13,048 nt of DNA from Phycisphaerales bacterium (GTDB taxonomy: Bacteria > Planctomycetota > Phycisphaerae > SM23-33): positions 13,872 to 26,919 of the forward strand of contig DNAS01000064.1 of assembly GCA_003485185.1 (NCBI GenBank). Direction: 5' to 3'. Position 1 is the first letter of the stretch; every line of letters starts with the position of its first letter. Of the stretch, positions 6,765 to 13,048 are shown in pieces. The notes below the pieces were generated by a model. That model saw only the letters and a program-made list of their open reading frames with translations, was not told the DNA's origin and made no database searches. The translations under genes were made by a program, and so were the position numbers.

Positions 6765-8231
6765 TTACGCGAATTCGCGCGGGTGACGTTTCTTGAGTTC
6801 CTCGATCGCCCATCCGCGCCCGGTCTGCTCCAGGTACTCGCAGTACTTCCGCAGACGTCCGCGCGCGTGTTCCGGGCCGCCCTCGGCGAGCACCGTCCGC
6901 ATCGGGTCCACGGTATACCCGTCAAGCTGCGTCGCCATCATCTCGTCGTGCCAGTCGAGCAGGCGGGCGGCGGCCTGGGCGCAGATGTCCCGCCGCTCGG
7001 TCGCGAGGTTGTACTGCTCGTGCGGATCCCGCTCGATATCGAACAGCATCTCCCGATCGAACAGGTGATACCCGTCGTGGTATGTCCGCACATACATCCA
7101 GGACCCGAACCGCACGCCCCGCTGGCAGACGTGGCAGTTCTGGCTGAGGAACAGCACGTCGCGCCCCGCGCTTTCGCCCCGGAGGGCCGGCGCGTAGCTT
7201 TGCCCGTCCCATCTGGGCGCGGGAGCCTGCGCGAACAGCTCCGCCAGCGTCGGCGCCAGATCGAGGTTGTAGTGCAAACCGGCGTCCACGTGACCCGCCT
7301 TCGCCACGCCGGGCCAGCGGACGATCATCGGGATGCGGCAGGTGATCCGGTCGGCCGTCGCGTGCTCGCCGTAGATGCCCAGCTCCCCCTGGTTTTCGCC
7401 GTGGTCCGACGTGACGAGGATCACCAGTTCGTCCAGGACGCCCTGCTTTTCCAGCGCCGCCAACAGCTTGCCGATGTGATCGTCCAGGTAGCGGATGCCG
7501 CAATCGTACCCGTCGATCATTCGCCGCAAATCGCTCATGTCCTTCAACTCGCCAGGCTGGCGCGGGTGGCGCGGGTTCGTGGCATTGTTGTACATGGCGA
7601 TCTCGCGGGCGCAGTGCGGGCCGACCATGTTGCGGTGTTTTTCCAGCACTTCCGCCGTCAGCCAGCCCGGCAGGGGATCGTCGGCGAACGGGTTGCCGAA
7701 TTCCGCCGGCGCGCGGTACGGCGTGTGCGGGTCCCAGTAGTTCACGTGCAGCAGCCAGTCGTCCTTCGCGGCGTTCCGCTCGAGCCAGTCCAGCACGACC
7801 GGCGTGATGCGTTCGGCGGATTCCCCGCCGCCCTGTCCGGTGTTGTGCACTTCGTTCATCCCGGACAGGAACCAGTACGCGCCGTGGCGCTCGGCGAACG
7901 GGCTGATCGAGCAGGTGTGCATCCCCTTGCGACGGAAGATCGACCAGAAGCTCTCGCGGTCGAGGCGGTCGCGGAAACCCCGATCCGTTCCCAACAGACG
8001 CAGGTCGGCGGCGGTCCCGCCGTGCCCGACCACGCCCGTGTGGATGCCGAACCGCCCGGTCACCCACGCCGCCCGCGACGGCAGGCACGGCGCGTCGGAA
8101 CAGTAGTAGTTGTCGAATCGCACGCCCTCCGCCGCGATACGGTCGAGGTTCGGCGAGGTATTGCGGTGGTAGCCGTAACAGCCCAGGTGGTCGGGGCGCA
8201 GCGTGTCCAAATCGAGGATCAAGACTCTCAC
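6765..8231 (-). CDS. Cytoplasmic formylglycine-dependent sulfatase
   Basis: 488 residues, type I sulfatase (alkaline-phosphatase superfamily), hydrolysing a sulfate ester. The signature is C49-L-P-S-R-A-A-W-V-T-G, in which C49 would be converted to formylglycine. Metal-site candidates are D9 (DLDTLRPDHLGCYGY) and D276-H277 (VTSDHGEN); WDPHTPYRAP (H169) and YGEH (H290) fit substrate or catalytic positions. The chain starts directly at the first catalytic strand, with no signal peptide, so it acts in the cytoplasm; most planctomycete sulfatases are exported. The start is GTG, with AGGAGA at 8244-8239 and 7-nt spacing, overlapping the upstream IclR gene's TGA as GTGA, so translation is probably coupled. 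No maturase lies in the window. Substrate cannot be named; a small sulfated sugar is a guess from the neighbours. Confidence 0.93.
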   Translation of the reverse strand: MRVLILDLDTLRPDHLGCYGYHRNTSPNLDRIAAEGVRFDNYYCSDAPCLPSRAAWVTGRFGIHTGVVGHGGTAADLRLLGTDRGFRDRLDRESFWSIFRRKGMHTCSISPFAERHGAYWFLSGMNEVHNTGQGGGESAERITPVVLDWLERNAAKDDWLLHVNYWDPHTPYRAPAEFGNPFADDPLPGWLTAEVLEKHRNMVGPHCAREIAMYNNATNPRHPRQPGELKDMSDLRRMIDGYDCGIRYLDDHIGKLLAALEKQGVLDELVILVTSDHGENQGELGIYGEHATADRITCRIPMIVRWPGVAKAGHVDAGLHYNLDLAPTLAELFAQAPAPRWDGQSYAPALRGESAGRDVLFLSQNCHVCQRGVRFGSWMYVRTYHDGYHLFDREMLFDIERDPHEQYNLATERRDICAQAAARLLDWHDEMMATQLDGYTVDPMRTVLAEGGPEHARGRLRKYCEYLEQTGRGWAIEELKKRHPREFA

Positions 8232-9022
8232 GATCGTTTCTCCTGCACAAGGAATCCGGCGGGCGCGCTTTCGCCCGCGCCGGACAGTTTCCGAATCTCG
8301 TTTTCCAGCGCGACGCGGACGGCCGGGTCGCTCGCGCGCCCGCGCGGGCCCACGTGCTCCGCCAGCGCCAGCACACCGACGGGGCGCCCCGCGCGGATTA
8401 CCACGCCCGCCTGCCTGCGCACGCCGTGGGGATTGACCACCTCGTCGGCAACAAAACCCGTCTCCCGCGCGCTGGCGATTTTCCCGGCTGCGCTACGGGC
8501 GGGCAGCGAACCCCGCACGCCCGGGCGGAGATACGTCCAGTACCCGGCCGTCGAACGTTCCGGCGGGCGAAACCACGCCGCGGCCAGCGCCGCCACGGCG
8601 TCCAGCTCCCCGCGCCAGGCACGCACGAACCCGACCCGTGCGATGACACGCACTTCCGCCGCCTGGGGCTCGGCCCGGCGAACAATCACCATGCCCGCCT
8701 CCGACGGCACGTACCACTCGGCCGTCCGGCTGGTGGTTTCGACCAGGCGATCCAAGGCGGCATCCAGCTCGCTCGACAACTCGCCCCCCGCGTGCAGCGG
8801 GACGATCCTCGCGCGGGCGGAATAAGCCCGACTCGCCCTGTCGCGGGCGAGAAGCCCCAGCGCCGTCAGGTCCCGGCAGAGGCGCAGCAGCGAGGATTTC
8901 GGCCAGCGCGTCGCGCGGGCAATCTCCTCGAGCGTCCGCGCGCGCCCGTCGCCCAGCAGGCGGAGCACCGCGATCCCCCGCGTCAGCGCGGGGGCGCCGG
9001 AAGATGGAGCGGATGATTTCAT
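8228..9022 (-). CDS. IclR-family transcriptional regulator
   Basis: 264 residues. The N-terminal winged helix-turn-helix is typical of IclR: ALTRGIAVLRLLGDG, then LEEIARATRWPKSSLLRLCRDLTALGLLARD (about residues 12-62). The rest (about 80-245) fits the GAF-like effector domain in size and position but is divergent. The ATG at 9022 lies inside the first of two palindromes (9015-9050), so the protein may repress its own gene. No well-spaced Shine-Dalgarno is seen; GGAA is about 14 nt away and within the second palindrome. Its stop overlaps the sulfatase GTG (GTGA), so regulator and enzyme are made together and the sulfatase substrate or product is the likely effector. The AraC-type gene ends 64 bp upstream on the same strand. 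Confidence 0.9.
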   Translation of the reverse strand: MKSSAPSSGAPALTRGIAVLRLLGDGRARTLEEIARATRWPKSSLLRLCRDLTALGLLARDRASRAYSARARIVPLHAGGELSSELDAALDRLVETTSRTAEWYVPSEAGMVIVRRAEPQAAEVRVIARVGFVRAWRGELDAVAALAAAWFRPPERSTAGYWTYLRPGVRGSLPARSAAGKIASARETGFVADEVVNPHGVRRQAGVVIRAGRPVGVLALAEHVGPRGRASDPAVRVALENEIRKLSGAGESAPAGFLVQEKRS

Positions 9023-9050
9023 TAGTGAAATCGATTCCTTTTATGGAATC
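9015..9050 (-). promoter_or_regulatory. Tandem palindromic operator over the iclR-type start codon
   Basis: Two 18-bp inverted repeats abut. The first, GATTTCATTAGTGAAATC (9015-9032), has 7-bp perfect arms; the second, GATTCCTTTTATGGAATC (9033-9050), has 6-bp perfect arms. They match each other at 13 of 18 positions. The start codon (9022-9020) lies inside the first. Many IclR-family proteins bind such sites as paired dimers, so autorepression is a natural reading; the binding protein is not shown by the sequence. Confidence 0.7.
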
Positions 9051-9086
9051 ATGTTACCGCGCGAGTGCGGGCGAGGCAAGGGGAAT

Positions 9087-9986
9087 TCACGCCGGCCGGT
9101 TGCGCGCCCGGAACGCGCGGGGCGAAAGCCCCTCGCTGCGGGAAAACGCCCGCGAAAACCCGTACACGTCGGAGAACCCCAGGCGCCGGGCGATCTCCTT
9201 GCATCGCAATGCCGTCGTCGCCAGCAGGTTCCGCGCCGCGCGAATCCGCAGGCGGCGCTGGTGGGCGATCGGCGAGCAGCCGAACCGCGCCTTGAACGCC
9301 CGGCAGAAGTGTTCCGGCGTCACGTGCGCCCGCTGCGCCAGGTTCGCCACGCGCAGCGGGTCGGCAAAGTGCGCCTCGAGGTATTCCTTCACCTCTTCGA
9401 GCGGTCCCGCCGGCGGTCCGTCCGGCGGCGAGTCCTCCACCAGGGCCGAAAGCATTTGCCAGACCGTCCCCCAGGCGCGGAACCATCGCAAGGGCCCGCT
9501 CGCCTCGATGTGGTCCATCAGCCGCTCGTACTGCCTGGCGAACCAGCGGAACTGAAGGCCCTCCAACCTTCGCATCGCCGGCGCGCCGACCAGCTCGACT
9601 CCCGCGTACAACGACAGCAGCTTCGCGAACGGCACGCGCAAGGGCCCGCTCGCGCTTTCCAACGAGAAGGTGATCTCGTGATACGCCGCCGATCCCGCGT
9701 CGGCCGGGGCAAAATTGTGCCGCTGCCCCGGCGAGCAAAGCACCAGCGTGCCGGGCTCGCAGGGAACCATCCGCCCGTCCAGACAGAAGCGGTTGATCCC
9801 CTCGGTGAACAGGACGAGGTGATAGACCGCGTGGGCGTGCGCCCGCAAGGGGCGGACCGGCCCGGTCCGCCGCTCTGCGACGTGCGCCGTCCGCAATTGA
9901 AAGCGGTACGGCGCGCCGTCGTGGACCGCGCTCAGCAGTTCCGGCCCCGGCGCAGGGGCCGATGCCTGGATGTATCCTCGCGCCAT
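9087..9986 (-). CDS. AraC-family transcriptional regulator with N-terminal cupin sensor
   Basis: 299 residues. The N-terminal part (about 45-95) is a cupin-like sensor: HAHAVYHLVLFTEG, then CEPGTLVLCSPGQRHNF. The C-terminal 100 residues carry the two AraC helix-turn-helices: LRVANLAQRAHVTPEHFCRAFKARFG (211-236) and CKEIARRLGFSDVYGFSRAFSRSEGLSPRAFR (262-293), both close to consensus. Such proteins usually activate a divergent or adjacent sugar operon when bound to ligand. It is transcribed away from the UroD-like gene, and the 96-bp region between holds phased repeats suited to it. The ATG at 9986 has no Shine-Dalgarno; an AT-rich -10-like sequence (TTAAAT on the minus strand) just before it would give an almost leaderless mRNA. 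No better in-frame start fits. Confidence 0.94.
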   Translation of the reverse strand: MARGYIQASAPAPGPELLSAVHDGAPYRFQLRTAHVAERRTGPVRPLRAHAHAVYHLVLFTEGINRFCLDGRMVPCEPGTLVLCSPGQRHNFAPADAGSAAYHEITFSLESASGPLRVPFAKLLSLYAGVELVGAPAMRRLEGLQFRWFARQYERLMDHIEASGPLRWFRAWGTVWQMLSALVEDSPPDGPPAGPLEEVKEYLEAHFADPLRVANLAQRAHVTPEHFCRAFKARFGCSPIAHQRRLRIRAARNLLATTALRCKEIARRLGFSDVYGFSRAFSRSEGLSPRAFRARNRPA

Positions 9987-9991
9987 GATAT

Positions 9992-10056
9992 CAATTTAAG
10001 CTAAATAATGGCTAAGTAAAGCCATTTAATGCCACAATAGAGCGCATACAATGCCA
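9992..10056. promoter_or_regulatory. Divergent control region with helically phased repeats, probable AraC-type operators
   Basis: This AT-rich island lies between divergent araC-type and uroD-like genes. GCTAAATAA (10000-10008) and GCTAAGTAA (10011-10019) are direct repeats one turn (11 bp) apart. AATGGC (10007), AATGCCA (10028) and AATGCCA (10050) recur at 21-22 bp, two turns, so they share one face of the helix. AATGGC/GCCATT (10007-10012, 10021-10026) is also an inverted pair. AraC proteins contact DNA at sites spaced by whole turns. Assignment to this AraC protein is inference. Confidence 0.6.
10047..10052 (+). promoter_or_regulatory. -10 element of the uroD-like gene (activator-dependent promoter)
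   Basis: TACAAT is one base off the TATAAT consensus, but the -35 region at 16-18 bp upstream (around 10023-10030, CATTTAAT) does not resemble TTGACA. A good -10 without a -35, overlapped by repeats, is the usual form of a promoter that needs an activator. Confidence 0.5.
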
Positions 10057-10082
10057 ACAGAACTTCATGAAGGAAGCAGCCG

Positions 10083-11075
10083 ATGACACGCGAGATGACG
10101 CCCCGGGAGATCCTCCTTGCCAACATCGAGAACACCGGCGCGCCGCGTTGCGGCTTGACGTTCAGCGGCAAGCGGATCGACGACATGATCGGCGGCGGCG
10201 CCGGACCCTCAAAGACCTACACCCCCCGCCGCTGGCAGGAGGGAGCCAAGGAATATTACGACGACGAGTGGGGCAACCTCTGGGTGCGGATGGTCGGCGG
10301 GTCGGTCAAGGGCGAAATCCTCGAGCCGGTCCTGAAGGACTGGAAGCAACTCGACGATTTCACCCCGCCGGATTTCTCCGACCCGGACCGCTGGGCGAAC
10401 ATGCGGAAATACTTCGCCCAGCCGTCTGACCGGTTCAAGCTCGCGCACATCGGCGGATGGATTTTCGACAACGCCCGCTACCTCCGCAAAATGGAGGTCT
10501 ACTTCACCGACATGGTGGAGTATCCCGAGGAGCTTCACCGCCTGCACGCGATGGTGGTCGGGGTATTCGAGGCGAAGATCCACGCCGCTGGGCAGGCCAA
10601 GGCCGACGGAATCATGATCGGCGAGGACATGGGCACGCAGAACGGCCTGCTGTTCAGCCCGGCGATGTGGCGCGAGTACTTCAAGGACCTTTACACGCGC
10701 CTGTTCGGCCTGGCCCACGAGTACGGCATGAAGGTGCTGATGCACTCCTGCGGATACAACTGGGAAATCCTCAACGACCTGCTGGACGCAGGGGTGGACG
10801 TGTTTCAGTTCGACCAGCCGGCGCGGTACGACATGCCGGCGCTGGCGGCGAAGCTGCGGAGCCGCAAGGCGGCGCTGTGGGCGCCGGTGGACATCCAGAA
10901 GGTGCTCCCGACGGGCGACCGGGCGCTGATCGAGTCCGAGGCCCGGCGGATGGTCGAGACGTTCCGCGGCTGCCTGATCTGCAAGAACTATCCGGACCTT
11001 CCGGGCATCGGCGTGCGGGAAGAATGGGATCAATGGGCGTACGAGGCGATCCTCCGCGCCACCGGAGCTCGCTGA
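10083..11075 (+). CDS. Uroporphyrinogen decarboxylase-like (URO-D superfamily) protein, not HemE
   Basis: 330 residues with the TIM-barrel signature of the URO-D/methyltransferase superfamily: GIMIGEDMGTQNGLLFSPAMW, then MKVLMHSCGYNWEILNDLLDAGVDVFQFDQPA and LWAPVDIQKVLPTGD. True HemE needs an N-terminal PxWxMRQAGR motif; this protein lacks it (CGLTFSGKRIDDM instead), so haem synthesis is excluded. H221 and C223 in MHSCG, plus C297 or C300 (CLICKNYPD), fit the HxC...C zinc site of the MtaA-type corrinoid methyltransferases. A methyl-transfer role, for example demethylating a sugar-like compound, is inference; no corrinoid protein is nearby. AAGGAAG at 10070-10076 gives the start. It is divergent from the AraC gene and is followed by an oxidoreductase gene on the same strand. 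Confidence 0.9.
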   Translation: MTREMTPREILLANIENTGAPRCGLTFSGKRIDDMIGGGAGPSKTYTPRRWQEGAKEYYDDEWGNLWVRMVGGSVKGEILEPVLKDWKQLDDFTPPDFSDPDRWANMRKYFAQPSDRFKLAHIGGWIFDNARYLRKMEVYFTDMVEYPEELHRLHAMVVGVFEAKIHAAGQAKADGIMIGEDMGTQNGLLFSPAMWREYFKDLYTRLFGLAHEYGMKVLMHSCGYNWEILNDLLDAGVDVFQFDQPARYDMPALAAKLRSRKAALWAPVDIQKVLPTGDRALIESEARRMVETFRGCLICKNYPDLPGIGVREEWDQWAYEAILRATGAR

Positions 11076-11083
11076 AACGCCGC

Positions 11084-11112
11084 TTGCACCCGGCGGGCAA
11101 AGTCGGTATACA
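11084..11112 (+). promoter_or_regulatory. Possible promoter of the oxidoreductase gene
   Basis: TTGCAC (11084-11089) and TATACA (11107-11112) are 17 bp apart. Neither is a strong match (3 and 4 of 6), but spacing is ideal and the predicted start near 11119 falls before the Shine-Dalgarno at 11130. Read-through from the UroD-like gene is equally possible. Confidence 0.4.
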
Positions 11113-11129
11113 GCGGGGACTTTGCCTGG

Positions 11130-11166
11130 AAGGAGCGGCGGGCCGCGGGCCCGCCCGAAACGACTC
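11130..11166 (+). promoter_or_regulatory. Shine-Dalgarno with an intervening perfect hairpin before the oxidoreductase start
   Basis: AAGGAG (11130-11135) lies 31 nt before the ATG at 11167, too far to work directly. Between them GGCGGGCC-GCG-GGCCCGCC (11137-11155) forms a perfect 8-bp all-G/C hairpin. Looped out, the gap shrinks to 12 nt, within reach of the ribosome, as known for phage T4 gene 38. Confidence 0.5.
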
Positions 11167-12339
11167 ATGCCCGAAGTCGTGCGTTACGGACTGATCAGCG
11201 CCGGCCGAATGGCCGGTTACACGATGCTTCAGATCATGCGGGGGCATCCCGCCGCGCGTCCGGTGGCGTGGTATGAGATGAATCCCGACCGCCCGGACAC
11301 CGCCCAGCGGATCGTGCAGCTCCGCCAGGCGGGGCTCGAATCCTGCGAGAGCCTCGAGGCGCTGCTGGCGCGCCAGGACATGGACGTGATCCTGAACGTC
11401 ACCCCGCACTATGCCCACGCCGAGACGTCGCTGGCAGCCCTGCGCGCGGGGCGGTACGTGATCTGCGAGAAACCGCCCGCCGTCACGCAGGCCGACTGCA
11501 ACGCGATGGTGGACGCCTCGCGCCGCGCGGGCGGCCGGCTGCTCGTGCACTTCCAGCACCTGCTGCGCCCGACGGCCCGCTGGCTGAACCAGGCGATCTG
11601 CCGCGGCGAGCTGGGGCGCATCCGCCGGGTGCGCGGAATCTCACTGTGGTGGCGCGAGCCGGACTACTTCCGCCGCGTCGACTGGGCGGGCAAGCGCACT
11701 TACCAAGGCAAGGTGGCGCTGGACGGCGCCCTGTGCAACCAGACGGTGCACTTCCTCAACCAGATGCTCGCGCTGGCCCAGCGGACGGGCGAGTCGCACG
11801 TGGGACGACCCCGGACGATGCGCTCCGCCCTGTACCGTTTCCACGACGAGCGCCTGCTGGAGATGGAAGACACCGCCGTCGCGACGGGCGTGCTGGACAA
11901 CGACGACGAGACGGAATTCCTCTTCGCCGGGACGATCGCCGCAGCCGGCACCGAGGGAACGTCGCGCGGCGCGGAATACGCCGGCCTGCCCGAGCGACAC
12001 CACATCGTCATCGAGGGCGAGCGCGGCTGGGCGTCCTGGGGCGGACGGGCCGAACTGCACGTCCAGGGGCGCGAGCCCGAAATCCGCGAGGTGTCCGAAC
12101 CGCACTGGCCGTTCTACTTCCACGTGCAGCGCGTGCTGGCCGGCGAGGAGCAGCCCGTCACGCCCATCGAACAGTCCGTCAACACGATGCGGTTCATCTT
12201 CGCGGCGTACCAGGCCGTCAACGACCGCATCCGCCAGTGCCCGTGGGATCGCAACGTGGAGGTCTCCGACATCCTACACCGCTGCCACGAAGAAGTTTGC
12301 CTTCCCGCGGAACTGGATCGCGCGCCCGATTGGGCTTAG
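11167..12339 (+). CDS. Gfo/Idh/MocA-family NAD(P)-dependent oxidoreductase
   Basis: 390 residues from the ATG at 11167. The Rossmann start VRYGLISAGRMAGY carries a variant glycine motif (GLISAGRMAG), followed by a helix and AWYEMNP. VILNVTPHYAHAETSLAALRAGRYVICEKP holds the family mark E101-K102-P103; the lysine is the usual catalytic residue. The C-terminal beta-sheet domain has GALCNQTVHFLNQ with H195 at the catalytic histidine position; the family's aspartate nearby is replaced by asparagine. The enzyme would oxidise or reduce a sugar-like substrate in the cytoplasm. A TTG at 11122 would add 15 low-value residues containing the hairpin and is rejected, because the Rossmann strand normally follows within a few residues of the start. 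It follows the UroD-like gene by 91 bp, likely in the same regulon. Confidence 0.93.
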   Translation: MPEVVRYGLISAGRMAGYTMLQIMRGHPAARPVAWYEMNPDRPDTAQRIVQLRQAGLESCESLEALLARQDMDVILNVTPHYAHAETSLAALRAGRYVICEKPPAVTQADCNAMVDASRRAGGRLLVHFQHLLRPTARWLNQAICRGELGRIRRVRGISLWWREPDYFRRVDWAGKRTYQGKVALDGALCNQTVHFLNQMLALAQRTGESHVGRPRTMRSALYRFHDERLLEMEDTAVATGVLDNDDETEFLFAGTIAAAGTEGTSRGAEYAGLPERHHIVIEGERGWASWGGRAELHVQGREPEIREVSEPHWPFYFHVQRVLAGEEQPVTPIEQSVNTMRFIFAAYQAVNDRIRQCPWDRNVEVSDILHRCHEEVCLPAELDRAPDWA

Positions 12340-12369
12340 AGCGCGACGCGGCCTTCCGTAATGTCGGAA

Positions 12370-12406
12370 CATCTCGCGAGCGAGGCAAGATGCGCGGTTT
12401 TTTTTT
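12370..12406 (+). terminator. Possible terminator of the oxidoreductase gene
   Basis: Short stems (CATCT/AGATG, 12370-12374 with 12388-12392; or CGCG/CGCG, 12375-12378 with 12393-12396) precede nine Ts (12398-12406). A further TTCCG-TAATGT-CGGAA hairpin lies at 12354-12369. The T-run is strong, the stems are weak. Its end overlaps the dnaA -35. Confidence 0.45.
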
Positions 12407-12433
12407 GACTTGCGCCGCGCGCGCCGATACACT
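12405..12433 (+). promoter_or_regulatory. dnaA promoter
   Basis: TTGACT (12405-12410) and TACACT (12428-12433) are 17 bp apart; start expected near 12440. The -35 sits between GCGCGG (12392-12397) and its complement CCGCGC (12415-12420), so single-stranded DNA or read-through RNA could fold here. No DnaA box close to TTATCCACA was found in 12340-12584. Confidence 0.65.
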
Positions 12434-12439
12434 CCGGCC

Positions 12440-12584
12440 GTCGATGTGTCCGTTTGGCTGCTGCACGGACGTTCAATTCGGCGCTATGGACAGCGCGGGC
12501 ATCCCAAGCCATGCGGAACACGGTTTTCCTGAACGAACAGACAAATCCTTGCGGGCGCCTATCGCCCCCGAGAGGTTGACATAT
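12440..12584 (+). other. Long, hairpin-rich dnaA leader
   Basis: About 145 nt between predicted start and the dnaA ATG. Three perfect hairpins follow each other: GTCCGT/ACGGAC (12448-12453, 12465-12470), GCGCT/AGCGC (12481-12485, 12492-12496) and GGGCG/CGCCC (12553-12557, 12563-12567). The third ends 3 nt before the ribosome site AGAGG (12571-12575). In-frame ATGs at 12444 and 12486 exist, but third positions between 12486 and 12584 are only about 60% G/C, unlike the gene, so it is read as leader. Confidence 0.5.
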
Positions 12585-13048
12585 ATGGGGACGGTCGATC
12601 GCGAACATTGGCAGCGCATCATCCAGGAGGTCATCGCGGCAGGCGGGAACATCATCCGCCCGTGGTTCACCCACCTCGAGCCGATCGCGCTGGACAACGG
12701 CCTGCTGGAGATCAAGGCGCCCGGAAAGCGCGAGCAGGAGTACTGCCGCAAGCACGCCACGCGCCTGTTCACCGAAGCCGCCCAGACCGCCACGGGGCGC
12801 CTCGTGGGCGTCTGCTTCCTGACCGACGCGGAAAGCCTCCCCGCGCCCGCCGGCGGCGTGGAAGTCGCCCTGGAAATCGACTCCGCCCCGCGCGAGGGCG
12901 AAACCGCCGTCCCCATCAACGAGGAATACACCTTCGAGTCGTTCGTCACCGGGCCGTGCAACCGGTTGGCCCACGCGGCCTGCGTTGCGGTAAGCGAATC
13001 TCCCGGCAAGACTTACAATCCGCTGTTCATCCACGGCAGCGTCGGACT
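12585..13048 (+). CDS. dnaA: Chromosomal replication initiator DnaA, 5' part
   Basis: Initiator of chromosome replication; 154 complete codons are visible before the window ends, so the gene is truncated by the window only. Domain I (about 1-80) begins with the usual tryptophan (REHWQRIIQEV) and WF motif (RPWFTHLEP), and binds partners such as the helicase loader. A linker of about 30 residues, rich in A, P, E and G, forms domain II. Domain III opens with NEEYTFESFVTGPCNRLAHAACVAVSESPGKTYNPLFIHGSVG, near-identical in pattern to the family; the last four residues begin Walker A (GxxGxGKTH). The ATG at 12585 is chosen for its AGAGG site at 9-nt spacing and for the normal distance to the domain I tryptophan. 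Earlier in-frame ATGs at 12486 or 12444 cannot be excluded. Confidence 0.96.
   Translation, partial: MGTVDREHWQRIIQEVIAAGGNIIRPWFTHLEPIALDNGLLEIKAPGKREQEYCRKHATRLFTEAAQTATGRLVGVCFLTDAESLPAPAGGVEVALEIDSAPREGETAVPINEEYTFESFVTGPCNRLAHAACVAVSESPGKTYNPLFIHGSVG

Noticed and set aside
2984..6925. 1313-codon open frame on the minus strand, antisense to dnaE
   Set aside because: It mirrors the third-position G/C bias of dnaE, gives a low-complexity protein rich in V, H, L, D and R, and matches no family. A shadow frame.
6729..8825. 698-codon open frame on the plus strand across the sulfatase and IclR genes
   Set aside because: Antisense to two genes with clear family motifs; its own translation shows none.
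10083..11075. Haem-synthesis HemE
   Set aside because: The N-terminal PxWxMRQAGR motif is absent and there is no haem gene nearby.
11122..11166. TTG start for the oxidoreductase
   Set aside because: Adds 15 residues before a normal Rossmann start, encodes the hairpin, and lies only a few bases after the predicted transcription start. Kept as an alternative only.
12340..12584. Replication origin next to dnaA
   Set aside because: No DnaA boxes near TTATCCACA and no AT-rich unwinding element other than the nine-T run; the origin could be downstream of the window.

Overview
High-G+C DNA (about two thirds G+C by eye, strong G/C third-position bias), most likely from a Planctomycetota chromosome, probably of the Phycisphaerae type. 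The grounds are the DnaE catalytic motif spelled PDVDIDICQEGR, a DUF2752 protein, a large membrane protein ending in a C-terminal helix plus RR, a cytoplasmic FGly-type sulfatase, and a sugar-type cassette of UroD-like protein and Gfo/Idh/MocA oxidoreductase under AraC and IclR control. The lineage is inference; no rRNA or tRNA is present.

Layout. 1-384: 3' end of a membrane protein. 488-2307: three-gene operon (DUF2752 membrane protein, then two tandem, clearly paralogous lipoproteins joined by an ATGA overlap). 2308-3139: mostly non-coding. It holds the best sigma-70 promoter in the window (TTGACA-16-TACAAT), a 92-nt leader, a 78-residue two-helix membrane peptide, a strong possibly bidirectional terminator, and a structured stretch before the dnaE promoter. 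3140-6700: dnaE, the replicative polymerase, with PHP metal ligands, palm aspartates and clamp-binding motif all visible. 6765-9986: minus-strand AraC regulator, IclR regulator and sulfatase; the last two overlap by GTGA. 9987-10082: AT-rich divergent control region with helically phased repeats. 10083-12339: UroD-like protein and Gfo/Idh/MocA oxidoreductase. 12340-12584: likely terminator, dnaA promoter and a long hairpin-rich dnaA leader. 12585-13048: 5' end of dnaA, cut off just before Walker A is complete.

How the genes fit together. dnaE and dnaA are housekeeping replication genes flanking a roughly 5.6-kb accessory cassette that looks like a regulated catabolic locus. The sulfatase and oxidoreductase both lack signal peptides, so the substrate is probably a small sulfated or methylated sugar-like compound handled in the cytoplasm. 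No transporter, sulfatase-maturing enzyme or corrinoid protein is in the window, so the pathway is incomplete here and its substrate cannot be named.

No CRISPR array, insertion sequence, integrase, tRNA or rRNA was seen. The most interesting signals are regulatory: a tandem double palindrome over the iclR start codon, phased repeats in the araC/uroD-like divergent region, a perfect GC hairpin between a Shine-Dalgarno and a start codon, and structured leaders before dnaA and the 78-residue peptide.
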